In this document: one piece after another, positions 7,611 through 9,466 of the stretch
How positions within the stretch are numbered: position 1 is the first letter of the stretch
How the letters are laid out: every line of letters starts with the position of its first letter
Source of the DNA: Verrucomicrobiota bacterium
Lineage (GTDB): Bacteria; Verrucomicrobiota; Verrucomicrobiia; Limisphaerales; UBA9464
Reading direction: 5' to 3'
Assembly: GCA_947464705.1 (NCBI GenBank)
Contig: CANHYD010000070.1
Coordinates: 1-9,466 of the forward strand
Length of the DNA stretch: 9,466 bases
Translations under genes and position numbers: made by a program
Notes under the pieces: generated by a model
Seen by the model: the letters and a program-made list of their open reading frames with translations, nothing else
Database searches by the model: none
What the model was told of the DNA's origin: nothing

Positions 7611-7625
7611 CTCCTCAACTAGGAG
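7611..7625 (-). promoter_or_regulatory. Ribosome binding site in two alternative hairpins
   Basis: On the minus strand the sequence CTCCTAGTTGAGGAG (7625 to 7611) can fold CTCCT with AGGAG and hide the Shine-Dalgarno. Just downstream, GTTGA (7619-7615) and TCAAC (7610-7606) can pair instead, which leaves GGAG exposed in a 4-nt loop. The two foldings exclude each other. The GTG at 7598 lies 12 nt past the GGAG. This is a possible translation switch; the structures are seen, the switching is inference. Confidence 0.35.
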
Positions 7626-7654
7626 GACCCACCGGCCCGGTGCATCAGAAATTG

Positions 7655-7704
7655 GAAAAATAAAGGCCGCTGAGAACGGTAGGCTCGATCGAAAACTCTC
7701 AGCG
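7655..7704 (-). terminator. Intrinsic-terminator-like hairpin upstream of the histone-like gene (attenuator or sRNA end)
   Basis: On the minus strand CGCTGAGA (7704-7697) pairs perfectly with TCTCAGCG (7675-7668) around a 21-nt loop that contains the palindrome TCGATCGA. The stem is followed by GGCC and then TTTATTTTT, the form of an intrinsic terminator. No gene reads into it from the right on this strand, since lpxK is divergent. It therefore fits either an attenuator in the leader of the histone-like gene or the 3' end of a small RNA starting near 7830. The loop is long for a standard terminator. Confidence 0.5.
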
Positions 7705-7932
7705 AGGGCAGTGCCGTCCTCAGAGGGCTTTTGCCGCTGTTGGATCGACCCGAGACGCCTGTTGACCGAGAGGGCGGTGTCAGAATCGCTGAAAACTGAT
7801 ATGGATTCATGAGGTATCCGACCGGGGAACTCTGTCTGAGATAATGCCCCGAGCCGGCTCTTGACAACCGGATTCCACTGATTTGCACGAAATCTTTCCG
7901 AAGTCGTCGCCGGGTGACATGCTTCGAGGCCA

Positions 7933-9105
7933 GTGCGAGAGCGTTGGCAAAAATTCACAGAGACCGCCGAAACCTACCTCCTGGCGGTGATCCTCGAGAA
8001 CCTACCCGGGCGAAAGGCCTCGATGATCCGGGCCGTGCTCTCGGGGCTTTCCCATATCTTCGCGGGCATCGTGAAACTGCGCCGCCTGCTCTACAGCGTT
8101 CGCATCCTGCGCGATTCAACCCTGGGCGTTCAGGTCATCGCGGTGGGAAATCTCACGGTGGGCGGCACCGGAAAGACTCCGGTTGTCGAGAAGTTCGCCC
8201 GCGCGCTCCAAGATGCCGGTCGCAAGGTGGCCATCCTCTCCCGCGGATACCGATCCAAACCCAAGCCCGTTTCGGAGCGGCTCCTCGACAAGATCCTGCT
8301 CCGAGAAGACACCACCCCGCCCCGCATCGTCTCAGACGGCCAATCACTGCTCCTCGACTCCGAGACGGCCGGCGATGAGCCCTACATGCTGGCATCCAAC
8401 CTCAGAGATGTGGTGGTACTGGTCGACAAGGACCGGGTCAAAGCCGGTCGCTATGCCGTGGAGCACTTCGGCTGTGACACCCTGCTGCTCGACGACGGCT
8501 TCCAATACTGGAAGCTCGCCGGCCGCCGCACCGACGTGGTCCTGATCGACTGCCAGCAACCCTTCGGCAATGAACACCTGCTGCCACGCGGAACCCTGCG
8601 AGAGCCTCCCTCCCATCTGGCCCGAGCCAGCGTCATCTTCCTGACCAAGAGCGACGGCAAGACGGCCGCACTGCGCGAACGCATCGCCCAACTCAACCCA
8701 CGCGCCGGGATCATCGAGTGCGTGCATCACCCACTGTATTTCGAGGATGTCTTCACCGGCGAACGCCGCGGCCTCGAACTGTTGCAAGGTCGGCGAGTGG
8801 CCAGTCTCAGCGGAATTGCCCAGCCGGAGAGCTTCGAGTCGAAACTCTCGGAACTCGGAGCCGAAATCGTTTTGGCCCGCCGCTACGCCGACCACCACCG
8901 ATTCACGCAGCAGGAGGTGCTGGATGCCGTAAACCGCGGCAAGAAGCGCCGCGCTGACATGCTGGTCACCACACAGAAGGACGCAGTCCGCTTTCCCAAG
9001 CTCGACCGCCGGGACCTACCCGTCTACTTCATGCGGGTGGAGATCAAGATCATCGCCGGGGCCCAGGGCTTTGATGATGCCGTGAGCCGAATCTGTTTCC
9101 GGTAA
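7933..9105 (+). CDS. lpxK: Tetraacyldisaccharide 4'-kinase (lipid A biosynthesis)
   Basis: LpxK phosphorylates the 4' position of the tetraacyldisaccharide 1-phosphate with ATP to form lipid IVA, on the inner face of the cytoplasmic membrane. The 390-residue product shows the family motifs in order: P-loop GNLTVGGTGKTP (72-83), LSRGYR (103-108), GDEP (147-150), LLLDDGFQ (184-191), LLPRGTLREP (216-225), LTKSD (237-241), SGIAQPESF (293-301), YADHHRF (318-324) and TTQKDAVRF (346-354). The His in the DHH motif corresponds to a known catalytic His. The enzyme is longer than the E. coli one (about 328) because of some 60 extra residues before the P-loop. Part of these (31-60, hydrophobic then basic) could be the membrane-binding helix; the rest is a lineage-type extension. 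The start is GTG 7933 with GAGG only 3 nt upstream; an in-frame stop at 7915 limits any longer start, and ATG at 8023 is the shorter choice. No other lipid A gene is in the window, so it appears to be a single-gene unit. It implies an LPS-bearing outer membrane. Confidence 0.96.
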   Translation: MRERWQKFTETAETYLLAVILENLPGRKASMIRAVLSGLSHIFAGIVKLRRLLYSVRILRDSTLGVQVIAVGNLTVGGTGKTPVVEKFARALQDAGRKVAILSRGYRSKPKPVSERLLDKILLREDTTPPRIVSDGQSLLLDSETAGDEPYMLASNLRDVVVLVDKDRVKAGRYAVEHFGCDTLLLDDGFQYWKLAGRRTDVVLIDCQQPFGNEHLLPRGTLREPPSHLARASVIFLTKSDGKTAALRERIAQLNPRAGIIECVHHPLYFEDVFTGERRGLELLQGRRVASLSGIAQPESFESKLSELGAEIVLARRYADHHRFTQQEVLDAVNRGKKRRADMLVTTQKDAVRFPKLDRRDLPVYFMRVEIKIIAGAQGFDDAVSRICFR

Positions 9106-9136
9106 CACTGCCGGGGCCACTCTCGTCAGCACCGGA

Positions 9137-9272
9137 TCAACCGCCGCCAAGACCTAACCGGAACGCTGCAATTGGATCGGTCGTGCTGGCTTCCCCTTCT
9201 TCCACAAGGGGCTCGTTCTGCCCAAGTCTGAGGTACGCCTCCAAATATCGTCGGAGGGTCCTCCCAGGCAGC
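9137..9272 (-). pseudogene. Possible C-terminal gene remnant cut by the 3' repeat
   Basis: Read on the minus strand from the repeat boundary to a TGA at 9137-9139, one frame gives about 44 protein-like residues, including RTLRRYLEAYLRLGQNEPLV, and ends AAFRLGLGGG. Upstream the same frame enters the repeat and meets a stop there, so no intact gene is possible. It may be the tail of a gene whose front was displaced by the repeat. I do not recognise the family, and a chance open frame cannot be excluded. Confidence 0.2.
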
Positions 9273-9333
9273 GACCGATCTCCGAGCCGTCCGGCACCGC
9301 AGACACGGCACTTTCAGAGAAATCGCCCTACCC
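9273..9333. repeat. 61-bp dispersed-type repeat, copy 1 (left end decayed)
   Basis: It is identical at 60 of 61 positions to 9406-9466. The single difference (C for G at 9287) breaks the inner GGACCG/CGGTCC stem that copy 2 keeps, and the left flank AGGCAGC replaces the GGTAGG end of copy 2, so this copy looks partly degenerate. Confidence 0.9.
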
Positions 9334-9399
9334 CCGGAGCTCACCAGACCTTGACCAGCCTGTAGCAAGCCCCCCGTCCCTGACCCGAACCGCCTCAGT

Positions 9400-9466
9400 G
9401 GTAGGGACCGATCTCCGAGCGGTCCGGCACCGCAGACACGGCACTTTCAGAGAAATCGCCCTACCC
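9400..9466. repeat. Palindrome-ended repeat, copy 2, reaching the window edge
   Basis: The element spans 9400-9465 with 7-bp inverted ends, GGTAGGG and CCCTACC. Inside it GGACCG (9405-9410) and CGGTCC (9420-9425) form a hairpin with a 9-nt loop. It repeats copy 1 after 133 bp, with 66 unrelated-looking bases between them (9334-9399). The form resembles REP/MITE-like non-coding elements; no transposase is visible. More copies may lie beyond the edge. Confidence 0.85.

Larger units (their letters stand above)
7599..7932. other. Divergent intergenic region between the histone-like gene and lpxK
   Basis: This stretch of 334 nt has no convincing protein gene. It should hold promoters for both neighbours. 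On the minus strand, TTGTCA (7867-7862) and a weak -10 TTATCT (7844-7839) are 17 nt apart, which would start a transcript near 7830 running to the histone-like gene. On the plus strand GATAAT (7840-7845) is a fair -10 for lpxK but has no good -35; a perfect TTGACA at 7861 has no matching -10. A terminator-like hairpin sits at 7655-7704. Confidence 0.4.

Noticed and set aside
7678..7717. A degenerate third copy of the 3' repeat (GGTAGG, CGAT, CTCT, GTGCCGT in the same order)
   Set aside because: The shared words are short and separated by different spacers, so the match may be chance.
7861..7866. Perfect -35 TTGACA as the lpxK promoter
   Set aside because: No acceptable -10 hexamer occurs 15-19 nt downstream.
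9193..9211. Hairpin CCCCTT/AAGGGG as lpxK terminator
   Set aside because: The stem is only 6 bp, no T-run follows, and it lies almost 90 nt past the stop codon.
9126..9368. Open frames of 60-80 codons on both strands after lpxK
   Set aside because: They cross the 61-bp repeat and have Cys/Arg-rich low-information translations, typical of GC-rich non-coding DNA.
9273..9466. CRISPR array
   Set aside because: Only two repeats are seen, 61 bp long with a 72-bp gap, and no cas gene is present. The inverted ends fit a REP/MITE-like element better.

Overview
This GC-rich window looks like a chromosomal segment of a Gram-negative bacterium, most likely a Verrucomicrobiota member (Pedosphaera/Limisphaerales-like). 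The lineage is an inference. It rests on four things: a lipid A kinase (LpxK) with a long N-terminal extension, a DnaA with an Ala/Pro-rich linker, a lysine/alanine/proline histone-H1-like tail protein, and very large secreted FG-GAP/VCBS proteins with UnbV/ASPIC domains, which are common in Verrucomicrobiota, Planctomycetota and Bacteroidota.

Layout. Positions 1-6807 read on the minus strand, from right to left. dnaA (5401-6807) comes first. It is followed after a 36-nt gap by a giant secreted beta-propeller-type protein (1672-5364). That gene overlaps by ATGA a second, paralogous giant protein (1-1675), which runs off the left edge. The open reading frames on the opposite strand here are shadows of the repeated Asp-Gly calcium-loop codons. 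dnaN does not follow dnaA.

The stretch 6808-7205 upstream of dnaA has no convincing gene. It holds a candidate extended -10 promoter, one DnaA-box-like 9-mer, a cluster of AACAA/TTGTT inverted repeats with a concentric dyad (7105-7158), and a strong hairpin terminator (7160-7194) for the next gene. That gene (7206-7598, minus) encodes a basic Ala/Lys/Pro tail built from seven 36-bp repeats, probably a nucleoid-binding histone-H1-like protein.

The 334-nt divergent intergenic region (7599-7932) contains an intrinsic-terminator-like hairpin reading on the minus strand where no gene needs one, so it may be a leader attenuator or a small RNA. It also contains two mutually exclusive hairpins around the ribosome binding site of the histone-like gene. 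lpxK (7933-9105) reads rightwards. After it come 361 nt with no intact gene: a possible C-terminal gene remnant, then two near-identical 61-bp copies of a palindrome-ended repeat, 133 bp apart, the second ending at the window edge.

Functionally the window joins replication initiation, a probable nucleoid compaction protein, lipid A synthesis and a pair of large exported calcium-loop proteins. The first three are well-known families. The giant pair has no assigned function. I do not see a defence system, mobile-element transposase, CRISPR array, tRNA or rRNA. The less ordinary signals are the tandem giant pair, the unassigned terminator/leader, the dyad upstream of dnaA and the tandem 3' repeat.
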